64,000 nt of DNA, taken from positions 1-64,000 of the forward strand of contig NZ_LPWA01000101.1 in NCBI RefSeq assembly GCF_001510895.1. The letters run 5' to 3'. Made by a program: the position numbers and the translations under genes. Below are positions 54,998-64,000 of this stretch, piece by piece (position 1 is the first letter of the stretch; each line of letters begins with the position of its first letter). This stretch comes from Mesorhizobium loti. Lineage in GTDB: Bacteria > Pseudomonadota > Alphaproteobacteria > Rhizobiales > Rhizobiaceae. Under the pieces are notes generated by a model. That model saw nothing but the letters and a program-made list of their open reading frames with translations. It was not told the DNA's origin and made no database searches.

Positions 54998-56233
54998 ATG
55001 GATGAGACGCGGTCCCGGCAGGTCGTCATCGCCGGGGCCGGCATCGCCGGGCTGACGTCGGCCCTTGCCTTTGCCGGACGCGGCTATGCCGTCACGGTGC
55101 TGGAGCAGGCCGGGCAGCTCGAAGTGGCAGGCGCCGGCATCCAGCTTTCCCCCAACGCAACCCGCATCCTGCGCCAGCTCGGTGTGCTCGACCGCTTGAC
55201 GGTAAGCGCAATCAGGCCGGAAGCGGTGGTGCTGAAGGACGCCACCAGCTTGCGCGATCTGGCGCGGGTGCCGCTGGGCCAGACCGGCGAAGAGCGATGG
55301 GGCGCTCCCTATCTCGTGGCGCATCGAGCCGACCTGCAGGCCGCGCTGGCGGCGCGGGTGGCGGAGCAACCCGAGATCCAACTCGTCACCGGAGCGCGGG
55401 TGACGGACATCGCCGTCGCGCCGCAAAATATCACCGCCACGGCCAAGAGAGATGGCGGCAGCATGGAGGCGGCCGGCGGCATTTTGGTGGGCGCCGACGG
55501 CGTCTGGTCGTCGGTTCGATCGCAACTTGCCGGCAAAGAGCCCGCTTTCAGGAAGAGCCGCTTCTCCGGCGAGCTCGCCTGGCGCGCCACGATCGCCGCG
55601 GAAAGCGCCGCCGGCCAGGCCTTTGCGGCGATCGGCGCGACCGACTGCGTCACCACCTTCCTGCATCCCGGCTTCCACCTGGTCGCCTACCCGGTGAGCA
55701 AGGGCAGCGCCTTCAACCTCGCCGCCTTCACCAAGGGCGAGCGCATCGCGGAAGGCTGGTCCGGCCACGCCGACCCCGCCATTCTTGCCGCCGCCATGCG
55801 CGGCACGTCGGCGGCGCTGGCGAGGCTTGCCGCGCTCGCCGGGCCATGGACGGCGTTTCCGATCCACACCGTCGAGCAAGGGCGTTGGACGATGCCGGAG
55901 GGGGTGGCAATGATCGGCGATGCCGCGCATGCCATGACGCCCTTCGCGGCGCAGGGCGCGGCGATGGCGATCGAGGACGCCGCGATGCTCGCCAGCATGA
56001 TTGCCGACTTCCCGGACGATCCGCAGCAAAGCCTCGCCATCTGGGAAAATCTCAGGCGGCCACGCATTGAGAAGGTACTCAGGCGCGGCGCGCTCAACCG
56101 CCTCGCCTGGCATGCCTGGGGTCCGGTGGCGATCGCGCGCAACCTGGTGCTCGCGACGCGGCCGGCGGAGAAGCTGGCAGCGGATCTGGACTGGCTCTAC
56201 GGGTGGGAGGAGCGGAAGGTTGTGCGGCGATAG
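54998..56233 (+). CDS. FAD-dependent monooxygenase (UbiH/salicylate hydroxylase-like)
   Basis: A 411-residue flavoprotein hydroxylase. VVIAGAGIAGLTSALAFAGRG binds the ADP part, GADGVWSSVR is the DG motif, and MIGDAAHAMTPFAAQGA is the GD motif. Such class A enzymes hydroxylate aromatic rings with NAD(P)H and oxygen. The ATG at 54998 lies 13 bp after the zinc protein, so they may share a transcript. Substrate unknown; 3-hydroxybenzoate- or salicylate-type compounds are possible. Confidence 0.9.
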   Translation: MDETRSRQVVIAGAGIAGLTSALAFAGRGYAVTVLEQAGQLEVAGAGIQLSPNATRILRQLGVLDRLTVSAIRPEAVVLKDATSLRDLARVPLGQTGEERWGAPYLVAHRADLQAALAARVAEQPEIQLVTGARVTDIAVAPQNITATAKRDGGSMEAAGGILVGADGVWSSVRSQLAGKEPAFRKSRFSGELAWRATIAAESAAGQAFAAIGATDCVTTFLHPGFHLVAYPVSKGSAFNLAAFTKGERIAEGWSGHADPAILAAAMRGTSAALARLAALAGPWTAFPIHTVEQGRWTMPEGVAMIGDAAHAMTPFAAQGAAMAIEDAAMLASMIADFPDDPQQSLAIWENLRRPRIEKVLRRGALNRLAWHAWGPVAIARNLVLATRPAEKLAADLDWLYGWEERKVVRR

Positions 56234-56292
56234 GAAACCAGCCTGCCTTGACGTAATGACCATTTGTAGTTACATTTTTGCGGTTACGCTGA

Positions 56293-56592
56293 ATGGATGA
56301 GCTGAGATTTGAGTGGGATCCAGAAAAGGCCGGGTCCAATCTGCGCAAACATGGCGTGAGTTTCGAGACTGCCGTTCGCGTTTTCTCCGATCCGTTCGCG
56401 CTGACGGAGCAGGACAGGATAGAAGATGGCGAATACCGTTGGCAGACGACCGGCCTCGTTGATGGCGCACTCGTATTGCTGGTTGCACACGCCGATCGAG
56501 AGGAACGTGGAATCGAAGTGATCCGCATCATTTCGGCGCGGCGGGCCACGACGACAGAAAGAAGACGTTATGCGGAAAATCGTTCGATATAA
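56293..56592 (+). CDS. brnT: BrnT-type toxin
   Basis: A 99-residue BrnT toxin: FEWDPEKAGSNLRKHGVSF at the start, then VFSDPFALTEQDRIEDGEYRW and the C-terminal VIRIISARRATTTERRRY. BrnT is a RelE-fold ribonuclease. The upstream region has a TTGACG box and repeated GTTAC half-sites that could bind the BrnA repressor. The gene overlaps brnA by 23 bp. Confidence 0.93.
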   Translation: MDELRFEWDPEKAGSNLRKHGVSFETAVRVFSDPFALTEQDRIEDGEYRWQTTGLVDGALVLLVAHADREERGIEVIRIISARRATTTERRRYAENRSI

Positions 56593-56893
56593 GTTCGACC
56601 CTGCAAATCCACCTCCGCTGACCGAAGCTCAGAGGGCGGAAATCGCTGCGCTAAAGGCACGTTCGGAGGACGATGTCGATACGAGCGATATTCCCGAATT
56701 GACCGAAGAATTCTGGCGGAATGCTGTCCGAAATCCGTATTTCAAGCCGATCAAGCAGCAACTGACTCTTCGCCTCGATTCAGATCTTGTCGCTTGGTTC
56801 AAGAGGCGTACACCCGACGGCCGCGGTTACCAGAGCGCAATCAACAGGGCATTGCGCGAGTATGTGACGAAGCAGGATCGCAAAACCGGCTGA
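56570..56893 (+). CDS. brnA: BrnA-type antitoxin
   Basis: A 107-residue BrnA antitoxin with an acidic middle (SEDDVDTSDIPELTEEFWRNA) that blocks the toxin, and a C-terminal ribbon-helix-helix (QQLTLRLDSDLVAWFK and GRGYQSAINRALREYV) that binds the operator. It overlaps the toxin gene, as usual in BrnTA modules, and probably autoregulates the pair. Confidence 0.93.
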   Translation: MRKIVRYKFDPANPPPLTEAQRAEIAALKARSEDDVDTSDIPELTEEFWRNAVRNPYFKPIKQQLTLRLDSDLVAWFKRRTPDGRGYQSAINRALREYVTKQDRKTG

Positions 56894-56906
56894 CGAGCGG
56901 CAATAG

Positions 56907-57575
56907 CTAATTATACAGCCTCAACGACCACCCCAGCGACACTGGCAGCGGGTTCCACCAGCCGCTGCGCAGGCCGGCGGTACGCAGCGCCGCCGCCGTC
57001 CAGGTGTTGCAGCCGATAAGCGCGTTGAAATGGCCGTTGGCCTCGTAAAAACGGTCGAAGCTGGAATAGCCGGCATTGCCGATGACCATGGGCCCGTTCG
57101 GCCCCTGCTGAAAGCTCGATTGAATGTAGTCGAGCAGCGTGGAAAAATGCTCCTCGTCGATGTCGAAGCCGGCGACGTCCGGGTCCGGGTCCTTGATCGC
57201 ACCGGCGACATCGACATGCATCACCGAGGCGTCCAGCGTCAGCGCCTTCAGCACCGGCACGGCCCTTAGTTCCGACCAGGTCGGCGTCTCCAGATAGAAG
57301 GCGCGGCCGCCCCAGCCGAAGATGAGATAGCGCGCCTGCGGCGCATCGACCGGCAGCCCCGCTTCGGCGAGGAAGCCGAAACGCCGGCGAACTCCGTCAT
57401 CCACCGGGATCGCGATGTCGCTGTGGATCGGGTTCCTCAGCACCATTATGCGCCTGGTGCCCTCGCCTGCGGCCGCCGCCGGCCAGAGCGGTCGCGGCAC
57501 CAGCGTGCCGAGCGCTGCCGTAAGCAGCAGCACAGCGATCAGTGTGGACAGGAAACGCAGGAATTTTCTCGTCAA
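56907..57575 (-). CDS. TIGR02117 / DUF2459-family membrane-anchored protein
   Basis: A 222-residue protein with one N-terminal membrane helix and an exported domain. NPIHSDIAIPV, YLIFGWGGRAFYLETPTW and IGCNTWTAAALRTAGL are characteristic of this family, whose function is unknown, although the conserved histidine and cysteine have suggested a peptidase-like fold to me as inference only. It ends 14 bp from brnA, in convergent orientation. Confidence 0.85.
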   Translation of the reverse strand: MTRKFLRFLSTLIAVLLLTAALGTLVPRPLWPAAAAGEGTRRIMVLRNPIHSDIAIPVDDGVRRRFGFLAEAGLPVDAPQARYLIFGWGGRAFYLETPTWSELRAVPVLKALTLDASVMHVDVAGAIKDPDPDVAGFDIDEEHFSTLLDYIQSSFQQGPNGPMVIGNAGYSSFDRFYEANGHFNALIGCNTWTAAALRTAGLRSGWWNPLPVSLGWSLRLYN

Positions 57576-57624
57576 CGGGGGGCTCCGTTGCGTCTCAAAG
57601 CGTAGAGTTGCTTAACCGATCTCC

Positions 57625-57662
57625 AAAAACAAAGAAGCCCAACCCTGTCGCGGCCGGGCTTC
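57625..57662 (-). terminator. Terminator of the aap operon
   Basis: Read on the minus strand, GAAGCCC (57656-57662) pairs with GGGCTTC (57634-57640) around a GC-rich loop and is followed by TTTGTTTTT. It lies 22 bp after the aapP stop. Confidence 0.85.
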
Positions 57663-57683
57663 TCAAAATCGCTGCCGGATCGC

Positions 57684-58487
57684 TCAGTGCAGGATCTGCG
57701 ACAGGAACAGTTTCGTGCGCTCGTGGCGCGGATGGTCGAAGAACTCGGCCGGCGTGTTCTGCTCGACGATCTGGCCCTGGTCCATGAAGATCACCCGGTT
57801 GGCGACCTTGCGGGCGAAGCCCATCTCGTGGGTGACGCAGAGCATGGTCATGCCTTCTTCGGCGAGGCCCACCATCGTCTCCAGCACTTCCTTGATCATT
57901 TCGGGGTCGAGCGCCGAGGTCGGCTCGTCGAACAGCATGATGCGCGGGTTCATGCAGAGCGAGCGGGCGATCGCCACGCGCTGCTGCTGGCCGCCGGAGA
58001 GCTGGCCGGGATATTTGTTGGCCTGCTCGGGGATCTTGACGCGCTTCAGGAAATGCATGGCGATTTCCTCGGCCTGCTTCTTCGGCGTCTTGCGCACCCA
58101 GATCGGCGCCAGCGTGCAGTTCTCCAGGATGGTGAGGTGCGGGAACAGGTTGAAGTGCTGGAACACCATGCCGACCTCGCGGCGCACCTCGTCGATCTTC
58201 TTCAGGTCGTTGGTGAGTTCCTTGCCGTCGACGATGATCTTGCCTTTCTGGTGCTCTTCCAGCCGGTTGATGCAGCGGATCATGGTCGACTTGCCGGAGC
58301 CGGACGGACCGCAGATGACGATGCGCTCGCCGCGCATCACCTTGAGGTTGATGTCCTTCAGCACATGGAACTCGCCGTACCATTTGTGCATGCCGATGAT
58401 GTCGATGGCGACATCGGTGGTCGAGATGTGCATCTTCTTGGCATCGACCTTGATGTCTTCCGCGCTGACGGCGTTTTCGGTGGCCAT
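57684..58487 (-). CDS. aapP: General L-amino acid ABC transporter ATP-binding protein
   Basis: A 267-residue ATPase of the polar amino acid class: Walker [11 protein letters not shown]-loop FQHFNLFPH, signature LSGGQQQR, Walker [13 protein letters not shown] and H-loop CVTHEM. The ATG at 58487 is preferred over a TTG at 58493. It is the last gene of aapJQMP and powers uptake of many L-amino acids. The two-subunit permease lies upstream. Confidence 0.97.
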   Translation of the reverse strand: MATENAVSAEDIKVDAKKMHISTTDVAIDIIGMHKWYGEFHVLKDINLKVMRGERIVICGPSGSGKSTMIRCINRLEEHQKGKIIVDGKELTNDLKKIDEVRREVGMVFQHFNLFPHLTILENCTLAPIWVRKTPKKQAEEIAMHFLKRVKIPEQANKYPGQLSGGQQQRVAIARSLCMNPRIMLFDEPTSALDPEMIKEVLETMVGLAEEGMTMLCVTHEMGFARKVANRVIFMDQGQIVEQNTPAEFFDHPRHERTKLFLSQILH

Positions 58488-58516
58488 GGCCAATTCCCCT
58501 TCTTATCGTTTGATTT

Positions 58517-58567
58517 GATGCATGTCGTTATCCCAAAACCGCTATACACTTTTGGGCGACATGCATC
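58517..58567. repeat. Inverted repeat between aapM and aapP
   Basis: GATGCATGTCG (58517-58527) pairs perfectly with CGACATGCATC (58557-58567), and inside it CCCAAAA pairs with TTTTGGG. It occupies most of the 78-bp gap and provides the aapM stop codon. It could alter the ratio of aapP to upstream genes by pausing or processing. Confidence 0.75.
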
Positions 58568-59722
58568 AGCGTTTGTAGCCGGTGTCGAGCCGGCGTTCGG
58601 TGTACATTGAATAGCGCGACATGCCGAAGCAGAACAGCCAGAATACGAAGGCGGCGAAGACAAGACCGGATTTGGCGGTCTGCGACGTCGCCCAGTTGGC
58701 GTCGGACAGGTTCTGCTTGACCACGCCCAACAGGTCGAAAATCGAGATGATGAGCACCAGGCTGGTGTCCTTGAACATGCCGATGAAGGTGTTGACGATA
58801 GCCGGGATGACCAGCTTCAGCGCTTGCGGCAGCACGATCAGGCCCATCTTCTGCCAATAGCCGAGGCCGAGCGAATCGGCGCCCTCATACTGGCCTTTCG
58901 GAATCGCCTGCAGGCCGCCGCGCACCACTTCCGCCATGTAGGCGGCGGCGAACAGCGAGACGCCGATCAGCGCCCGCAGGAACTTGTCGAAAGTGACGCC
59001 CGCGGGGAGGAACAGCGGCAGCATGACGCTGGCGAAGAACAGCACCGTGATAAGCGGAATGCCGCGCACGAACTCGATGAAGATGACGCACAAGAGCTTG
59101 ACGATCGGCATTTTCGATCGGCGGCCGAGTGCCAGCACGGTGCCGAGCGGCAGCGAAACGACAATGCCGACGAAGGAAAGGCTGAGCGTGACCAGGAGGC
59201 CGCCCCAGCGCGACGTCTCGACATGAGGCAGACCGAACACGCCGCCGGACAGGAGAAAGAAGGAGACGACCGGCAGCACCAGGAAGAGCAGGATGCGTTC
59301 AGCCCCTTGCGCGGCACGCGCGGGATCAGCATCGGTACCAAAAGCACCACGAGCAGGACTGCGACGAGGGTCGGCCGCCAACGCTCCTCGATCGGATAGA
59401 TGCCGAAGATGAACTGCCCGAACTTGGCGTTGACGAAGGCCCAGCAGGCACCGCTCCAGCCGTCCGGCTGGATGCCGCCTTGCGAGACGGTCGCGCAGAC
59501 GGTGCGGTTCGGCCCGATCCACTGGGCGTTGATGAAGGCCCAGTTGATGACCTGCGGCAGGATCCAGGCGACGATGGCGATGCCGATGATGGTGAGGATG
59601 GTGTCGCCGACCGAGCCGACGAGGTTCTTGCGCACCCAGGCGATGGCGCCGCGCTCGCCGAGCGGCGCCGGCTCGGCCAGCGCCATCTCGGTGCGCACCC
59701 AGGACATGTCGTGTTCCTGCAT
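58566..59722 (-). CDS. aapM: General L-amino acid ABC transporter permease, frameshifted
   Basis: A 385-residue inner-membrane permease when corrected. The N-terminal part has [22 protein letters not shown], characteristic of AapM; the permease core with [21 protein letters not shown] and the EAA loop [20 protein letters not shown] follow in the other frame. The break at about 59292-59297 is one C lost from AACGCC. It lies four bases after aapQ and forms the membrane channel with it. Confidence 0.95.
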
Positions 59723-59726
59723 GGCC

Positions 59727-60914
59727 CTACCTCTCCACCAGCGCCATTCTGGCGTTGACGACGTTCATGACCGCCGAGGTCACGAGGCTCAGCACCAGAT
59801 AGGCGATCATCATGATCAACACGCCCTCGACCGCCTGCCCCGTCTGGTTGAGCACCGTGCCGGCCGTGGCGGTGAGGTCCGGATAACCGATGGCTATCGC
59901 CAGCGACGAGTTCTTGGTCAGGTTAAGATACTGGCTGGTGAGCGGCGGGATGACGATGCGCAGCGCCTGCGGCACCACGACCAGCCGCAGGATCGGCCCG
60001 GAACGGAGGCCAAGGGCGCCAGCTGCTTCGGTCTGGCCCTTGCTGACGCCCCTGATGCCGGCGCGCACGATCTCGGCGATGAAGGCGGCCGTATAGCAGG
60101 ACAGCGCCATGTAGAGCGACAGGAATTCCGGCTTGACCTGGAAGCCGCCAGTCAGGTTGAAGGTCGACTGCTTCGGGAAATCGAAGGCAAGCGGCATTCC
60201 GCTGAGCAGGAAGGCGAGCACCGGCAGGCCGACGATCAGCGCGACCGAGGTCCAGAACACCGGAAACTGCTGGCCGGTTACCATCTGCCGCTGGCGCGCC
60301 CTGTGGGCGACGAACCAGGCCATGGCGAGCGCCACGACGAAAGCGACGATCATCAGCCATGAGCCCTCGCCCCAGATGGCGCGCGGGAAATAGAAGCCGC
60401 GCTGGTTGAGGAAGGAGCCGAAGGGCAGATGGATGCTCTCACGCGGCGCCGGCAGCACGGCCAGCACGCCGGAATACCAGAAGAAGATGACCAGCAGCGG
60501 CGGGATGTTGCGGAAGATCTCGACATAGACGGTGCAGATCTTGCGGATCAGCCAGTTCTGCGACAGGCGGCCGATGCCGACGATGAAGCCGATGATGGTC
60601 GCCGTGACGATGCCGGCCGCGGCGACGATGATCGTGTTCAGCAGACCGACCAACAGGGCGCGGCCGTAGGTCGAATCGGATGTGTAGGCGATCGGCGTGT
60701 CCGAGATGTCGAAACCCGCCCTGCCCCTCAGGAACTGGAAACCTGAGGCGATATGCAGGCGCTGCAGATTGTCGATGACGTTGTTAACGATCCACCAGAT
60801 CGAGCCGAACAGAAGGACGACGACCAGCGTCTGAAAGAAGAGACTGCGTATTTTCGGGTCATTGATGAAGGAGCCGCGACTCGGCTCCTCGCGAAGGATT
60901 TCCTGCGAAGCCAT
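59727..60914 (-). CDS. aapQ: General L-amino acid ABC transporter permease
   Basis: A 395-residue permease with two parts of transmembrane helices separated by a large loop, as is usual in AapQ ([20 protein letters not shown] and [11 protein letters not shown]). The EAA loop is [24 protein letters not shown]. It pairs with AapM. The gene lies 63 bp downstream of aapJ and four bases upstream of aapM. Confidence 0.97.
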   Translation of the reverse strand: MASQEILREEPSRGSFINDPKIRSLFFQTLVVVLLFGSIWWIVNNVIDNLQRLHIASGFQFLRGRAGFDISDTPIAYTSDSTYGRALLVGLLNTIIVAAAGIVTATIIGFIVGIGRLSQNWLIRKICTVYVEIFRNIPPLLVIFFWYSGVLAVLPAPRESIHLPFGSFLNQRGFYFPRAIWGEGSWLMIVAFVVALAMAWFVAHRARQRQMVTGQQFPVFWTSVALIVGLPVLAFLLSGMPLAFDFPKQSTFNLTGGFQVKPEFLSLYMALSCYTAAFIAEIVRAGIRGVSKGQTEAAGALGLRSGPILRLVVVPQALRIVIPPLTSQYLNLTKNSSLAIAIGYPDLTATAGTVLNQTGQAVEGVLIMMIAYLVLSLVTSAVMNVVNARMALVER

Positions 60915-60977
60915 GCGACCATCCCCTGAAAAGAGAAACCGGGAGACAGACGACCTGCCCCCCGGATCACATTTCGA

Positions 60978-62006
60978 TCAGCGGATCGGCGGAGCGTATT
61001 GCAGGCCGCCCTTGGTCCACAGCGCGTTGATGCCGCGCGCGATCTTGAGCGGGCTGCCGGAGCCGACATTGCGCTCGAACATTTCGCCGTAGTTGCCCAC
61101 GGCCTTGACGATGTTGACGACCCAGTCGTTGGAGACGCCGAGATCGGTGCCGATCTTGGTGTCGGCTTCCATGCCGAGCACGCGCTTGATCTCGGGGTTG
61201 TCCGAGTTCTTCATCTCGTCGACATTGGCCTTGGTGATGCCGAGCTCCTCGGCGTCGAGCAGCGCGAAATAGGTCCACTTGACGATGTGGTACCACTGGT
61301 CGTCACCCTGGCGCACGGCCGGTCCGAGCGGCTCCTTGGAGATGATCTCGGGCAGCACGACATGGTCGGCCGGCGAGCCCAGCGTCAGGCGGATGCCATA
61401 GAGGCCCGACTGGTCGGTGGTGTAGACGTCGCAGCGGCCGGCATCATAGGCGGCGTTGACCTCTTCCAGCTTCTCGAACACGACGGGGTTGTACTCCATC
61501 TTGTTCGACTTGAAGTAGTCGGCGAGGTTGAGCTCGGTCGTGGTGCCGCTCTGCACGCAGACGGCGGCGCCCGAAAGCTGCAGCGCCGAATTCACGCCTG
61601 GCAGCTTCTTGGCGTTGATCATGAAGCCCTGGCCGTCATAGTAGGTGGTGCCGACGAAGTTCAGGCCAAGCGCGGTGTCGCGGTTGATCGTCCAGGTTGT
61701 GTTGCGCGACAGGATGTCGACCTCGCCGGACTGCAGCGCGGTGAAGCGTTCCTTGGCGCTGAGCGGCGTGAACTTGACCTTGGTGCCATCGCCGAAGACG
61801 GCGGCCGCGACGGCGCGGCAGAAGTCGGCATCGATGCCCTGCCATTCCCCCTTGTCGTCCGGCGCCGAGAAGCCGGCGAGGCCGGTCGAGACGCCGCACT
61901 GGATGAAGCCCTTCTGCTTCACGGTATCCAGCGTGCCGGCCGAAGCTGCCGACGCCGTAAACCCGAGCGCGGCGGCGCCAAGAATGCCGATTGCAATGTG
62001 TTTCAT
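60978..62006 (-). CDS. aapJ: General L-amino acid-binding periplasmic protein
   Basis: A 342-residue periplasmic binding protein. The signal peptide ends ASAASA; the mature protein has GTLDTVKQKGFIQCGVSTGLAGFSAPD and FCRAVAAAVFGD, hallmarks of AapJ/BztA. The C-terminus ends GGLQYAPPIR. It delivers L-amino acids to AapQMP. The ATG at 62006 is chosen because it opens the signal peptide; the frame is open to 62150. In rhizobia, Aap also takes part in amino acid exchange with the host plant. Confidence 0.97.
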   Translation of the reverse strand: MKHIAIGILGAAALGFTASAASAGTLDTVKQKGFIQCGVSTGLAGFSAPDDKGEWQGIDADFCRAVAAAVFGDGTKVKFTPLSAKERFTALQSGEVDILSRNTTWTINRDTALGLNFVGTTYYDGQGFMINAKKLPGVNSALQLSGAAVCVQSGTTTELNLADYFKSNKMEYNPVVFEKLEEVNAAYDAGRCDVYTTDQSGLYGIRLTLGSPADHVVLPEIISKEPLGPAVRQGDDQWYHIVKWTYFALLDAEELGITKANVDEMKNSDNPEIKRVLGMEADTKIGTDLGVSNDWVVNIVKAVGNYGEMFERNVGSGSPLKIARGINALWTKGGLQYAPPIR

Positions 62007-62559
62007 GACCCACAGACCCTTTTCTGCTACAGGCGCCCCTGCTTCCCAGGCAGCCCTGATCTTTTTTTCATATGTGAATGCAGCTCCCACTTCGGCCCAC
62101 TCCGGACCCGCATCATTGCCGATGCACTGCCTCCCATTCACGAAACGCATCGAAGGCGATTATTCCTGTGAGGTCAAGGGAAATGACCGAATTGCGACGG
62201 GTTTGAAAACCGATTGTTGCAAATGCCTGAATTGCAGCCAAAAGCGCCCGCGAATTGGTCAAGAGCTGCATCCGGAACCGGCAAATCAGGCCCCGGAAAT
62301 TTTGAACGTTACGAGAATTCCTGCCCGTTACTACTGTCGCCGACGATGGAAGGACTGGCATGATTCATGGCGGGGAACGGCGCGCCGGCCGCCTTCAGCA
62401 GATGCCCGGCCGGAAGCGCGCAGCTGGCGCAAACGATCAGCCGGCGATCTTTTGTTTGGCCCATCCAAACACCAACGCTTGGCGGGCTCGGGGCGGTTGC
62501 GCGGCCAGTTCCGCCGCTCTATGGCTGGAGCCCTGACACACTATGACGGGCAACGAACC
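62007..62559. promoter_or_regulatory. Intergenic region between aapJ and metC
   Basis: This 553-bp gap holds the divergent promoters of aapJQMP and metC. It is less GC-rich than its surroundings. I could not identify a clear sigma-54 box, operator or small gene; open frames across it show no domain and no ribosome-binding site. Confidence 0.5.
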
Positions 62560-63732
62560 ATGGCGAAAGACGGCAGCGAGATCGGCATCAACACGCGGCT
62601 TGCCCATTCCGGCAACGATCCGCGCGACTATTTCGGCTTCGTCAATCCGCCGGTCGTGCATGCCTCGACCGTGCTCTATCCCAACGCCGCCGCGATGGCC
62701 TCGCGCAGCCAGAAATACACCTATGGCACGCGCGGCACGCCGACCATGGATGCCCTCACGCTGGCCGTCGATGCTCTGGAGGGTTCGGCCGGCACGATCG
62801 CGGTGCCGTCCGGCCTCGCGGCGGTGACGGTTCCGCTGCTGACCTTCGTTTCGTCCGGCGAGCATTTGCTTATCGTCGATTCGGTGTACCATCCGACGCG
62901 GAATTTCGCCGACACCATGCTGAAGCGCCTCGGCGTCGAGGTCGAATATTACGATCCGCGCATCGGCGCCGGCATCGCCCAGCTGATCAAGGCCAACACC
63001 AAGGTGGTGTTCACCGAATCGCCGGGATCGAACACCTATGAGGTCCAGGACATTCCAGCGATCGTAGAGGCCGCGCATGCGGCAGGCGCCATCGTCATGA
63101 TGGACAACACCTGGGCGACGCCGCTCTATTTCAAGCCGCTCGACCATGGCGTCGACATCTCGATCCATGCGGCGACCAAATATCCGGCCGGCCACTCGGA
63201 CGTGCTGCTCGGCACGGTTTCGGCGAACGAGGCCTGCTGGAAGCAGCTCTATGAAGGCTTCTGCACGCTGGGATGCTGTTCCGGGCCGGACGACGTCTAC
63301 CAGGTGCTGCGCGGCCTGCGCACCATGGGGGTCAGGCTCGAACATCACCGGAAGAGCGCGCTTGAGATAGCGCGCTGGCTGGAGGAGCAGCCGGGCGTGG
63401 CGCAGGTGCTGCATCCGGCGCTGGAAAGCCACCCGGACCACGCGCTGTGGAAGCGCGACTTCTGCGGTTCGAGCGGCATCTTCTCGATCGTGCTCAACGG
63501 CGGCGGACAAAAACAGCAGCACGCCTTCCTCGACGCATTGAAGATCTTCGGCCTCGGTTATTCCTGGGGCGGCTATGAGAGCCTTGCCGTGCCGGTCTTC
63601 CTCGGCGACCGCACTATCGCCAAGGGCTCCTATGCCGGCCCGCTGATCCGCCTGCAGATCGGGCTGGAAGATGTCGAAGACCTCAAGGCCGACATCCGGC
63701 GCGGGCTTAAAGCGGCGGCCGAAGCGGGCTGA
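62560..63732 (+). CDS. metC: Cystathionine beta-lyase
   Basis: A 390-residue PLP enzyme of the Cys/Met metabolism family that splits cystathionine to homocysteine, pyruvate and ammonia. The PLP lysine is in HAATKYPAGHSD, and VPSGLAAVT, DNTWATPLYF and GYSWGGYESL surround the active site. The ATG at 62560 (MAKDGSEIG) is chosen; an in-frame ATG at 62521 is possible. The gene is divergent from aapJ, an arrangement known from Rhizobium leguminosarum. Confidence 0.95.
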   Translation: MAKDGSEIGINTRLAHSGNDPRDYFGFVNPPVVHASTVLYPNAAAMASRSQKYTYGTRGTPTMDALTLAVDALEGSAGTIAVPSGLAAVTVPLLTFVSSGEHLLIVDSVYHPTRNFADTMLKRLGVEVEYYDPRIGAGIAQLIKANTKVVFTESPGSNTYEVQDIPAIVEAAHAAGAIVMMDNTWATPLYFKPLDHGVDISIHAATKYPAGHSDVLLGTVSANEACWKQLYEGFCTLGCCSGPDDVYQVLRGLRTMGVRLEHHRKSALEIARWLEEQPGVAQVLHPALESHPDHALWKRDFCGSSGIFSIVLNGGGQKQQHAFLDALKIFGLGYSWGGYESLAVPVFLGDRTIAKGSYAGPLIRLQIGLEDVEDLKADIRRGLKAAAEAG

Positions 63733-63940
63733 CCGCTTCCCAAGTAGATTCCGCAAACGCTCCTAACGCCTTGGCGCAATTGAGAAAGCGGAGGCCGCTG
63801 GCGGTATCCCGCTCGCACCGCATACGCAATAATATTTTCCCCTGCCGCGAATATACGGATTGGTTTGGCTTCCAAATCCGTGGCTTCGACGGCATTGCGA
63901 GCAGCGCAAATTCCAGCCATTTGATCCCAAGGGCCTACCA

Positions 63941-64000
63941 TGGCGTTCCGCCTCTTCGTTCCGATCCTTGCCGGCGCGACGCTGCGCGAACGGTTGCTTG
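63941..64000 (+). CDS. Start of a membrane protein gene, cut by the window edge (possibly HPP family)
   Basis: Twenty codons are visible from an ATG at 63941: MAFRLFVPILAGATLRERL. The FxPILAGATLRERL pattern resembles the N-terminus of HPP-family membrane proteins. The rest is outside the window, so the call is tentative. Between metC and this start (63733-63940) no gene is visible. Confidence 0.4.

Noticed and set aside
61645..62559. 305-residue N-terminal extension of metC
   Set aside because: The extension is antisense to aapJ and then runs through the promoter region; MetC is of normal length from 62560.
62007..62559. Sigma-54 promoter upstream of aapJ or metC
   Set aside because: TGGCA-like strings exist, but none has the GG and GC elements at the required spacing.

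Overview
The window is high-GC, gene-dense chromosomal DNA that looks like a member of the Rhizobiales, most probably Mesorhizobium or a close Phyllobacteriaceae relative. This rests on the metC-aapJQMP arrangement at the right end, the CIRCE-controlled groESL operon, and several families of dispersed palindromic repeats of the kind that litter rhizobial intergenic DNA. I saw no tRNA, rRNA, CRISPR array, IS element or prophage.

Layout. 0.2-2.6 kb: LysE-family exporter, DUF2189 membrane protein, CAP-domain lipoprotein. 2.5-10.1 kb: a two-component system divergent from a tightly coupled three-gene unit (P-loop protein, gluzincin-peptidase/CapA fusion, ABC exporter), which is the least familiar system here. 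10.2-13.7 kb: marR-emrA-emrB with a strongly structured RNA candidate ahead of emrB. 14-19.8 kb: a six-gene phospholipid-type operon resembling E. coli ynbABCD with two additions. 19.9-29 kb: small regulators (GyrI-like AraC, MarR-GNAT fusion, TetR, LysR), a HigBA module, an MFS / aldonolactone-oxidase / D-amino-acid-enzyme operon and an SDR. 29.2-31.4 kb: groES-groEL. 31.7-45 kb: stress and detoxification genes (alcohol dehydrogenase, two OsmC proteins, VOC, GFA, GST, CsbD, SRPBCC-YCII with ArsR, NIPSNAP) with local regulators and recognisable operators. 45-47.7 kb: BetI-like regulator divergent from a ProX-like binding protein and hydrolase. 48-54.5 kb: fumC, two DoxX proteins, the ppk-ppx polyphosphate pair. 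54.7-57.6 kb: small zinc protein, flavin monooxygenase, BrnTA module, TIGR02117 protein. 57.7-62 kb: aapJQMP general amino acid ABC transporter, divergent from metC. A partial gene leaves the right edge.

A feature that governs how the annotation should be read: at least 20 genes, including groEL, ppk, ppx and aapM, are broken by what is almost always one missing base, typically one member of a GG or CC pair. Adding one base restores a full-length family member each time and makes the length divisible by three. Such density in housekeeping genes points to base-calling or assembly deletions rather than gene decay, so I annotate these as intact-when-corrected CDSs and give the break position.

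Many neighbouring genes overlap by ATGA or GTGA, showing translational coupling: response regulator-kinase, P-loop/peptidase-CapA/exporter, marR-emrA, ppk-ppx, proX-hydrolase, lactone oxidase-D-amino-acid enzyme, and much of the ynb-like operon.
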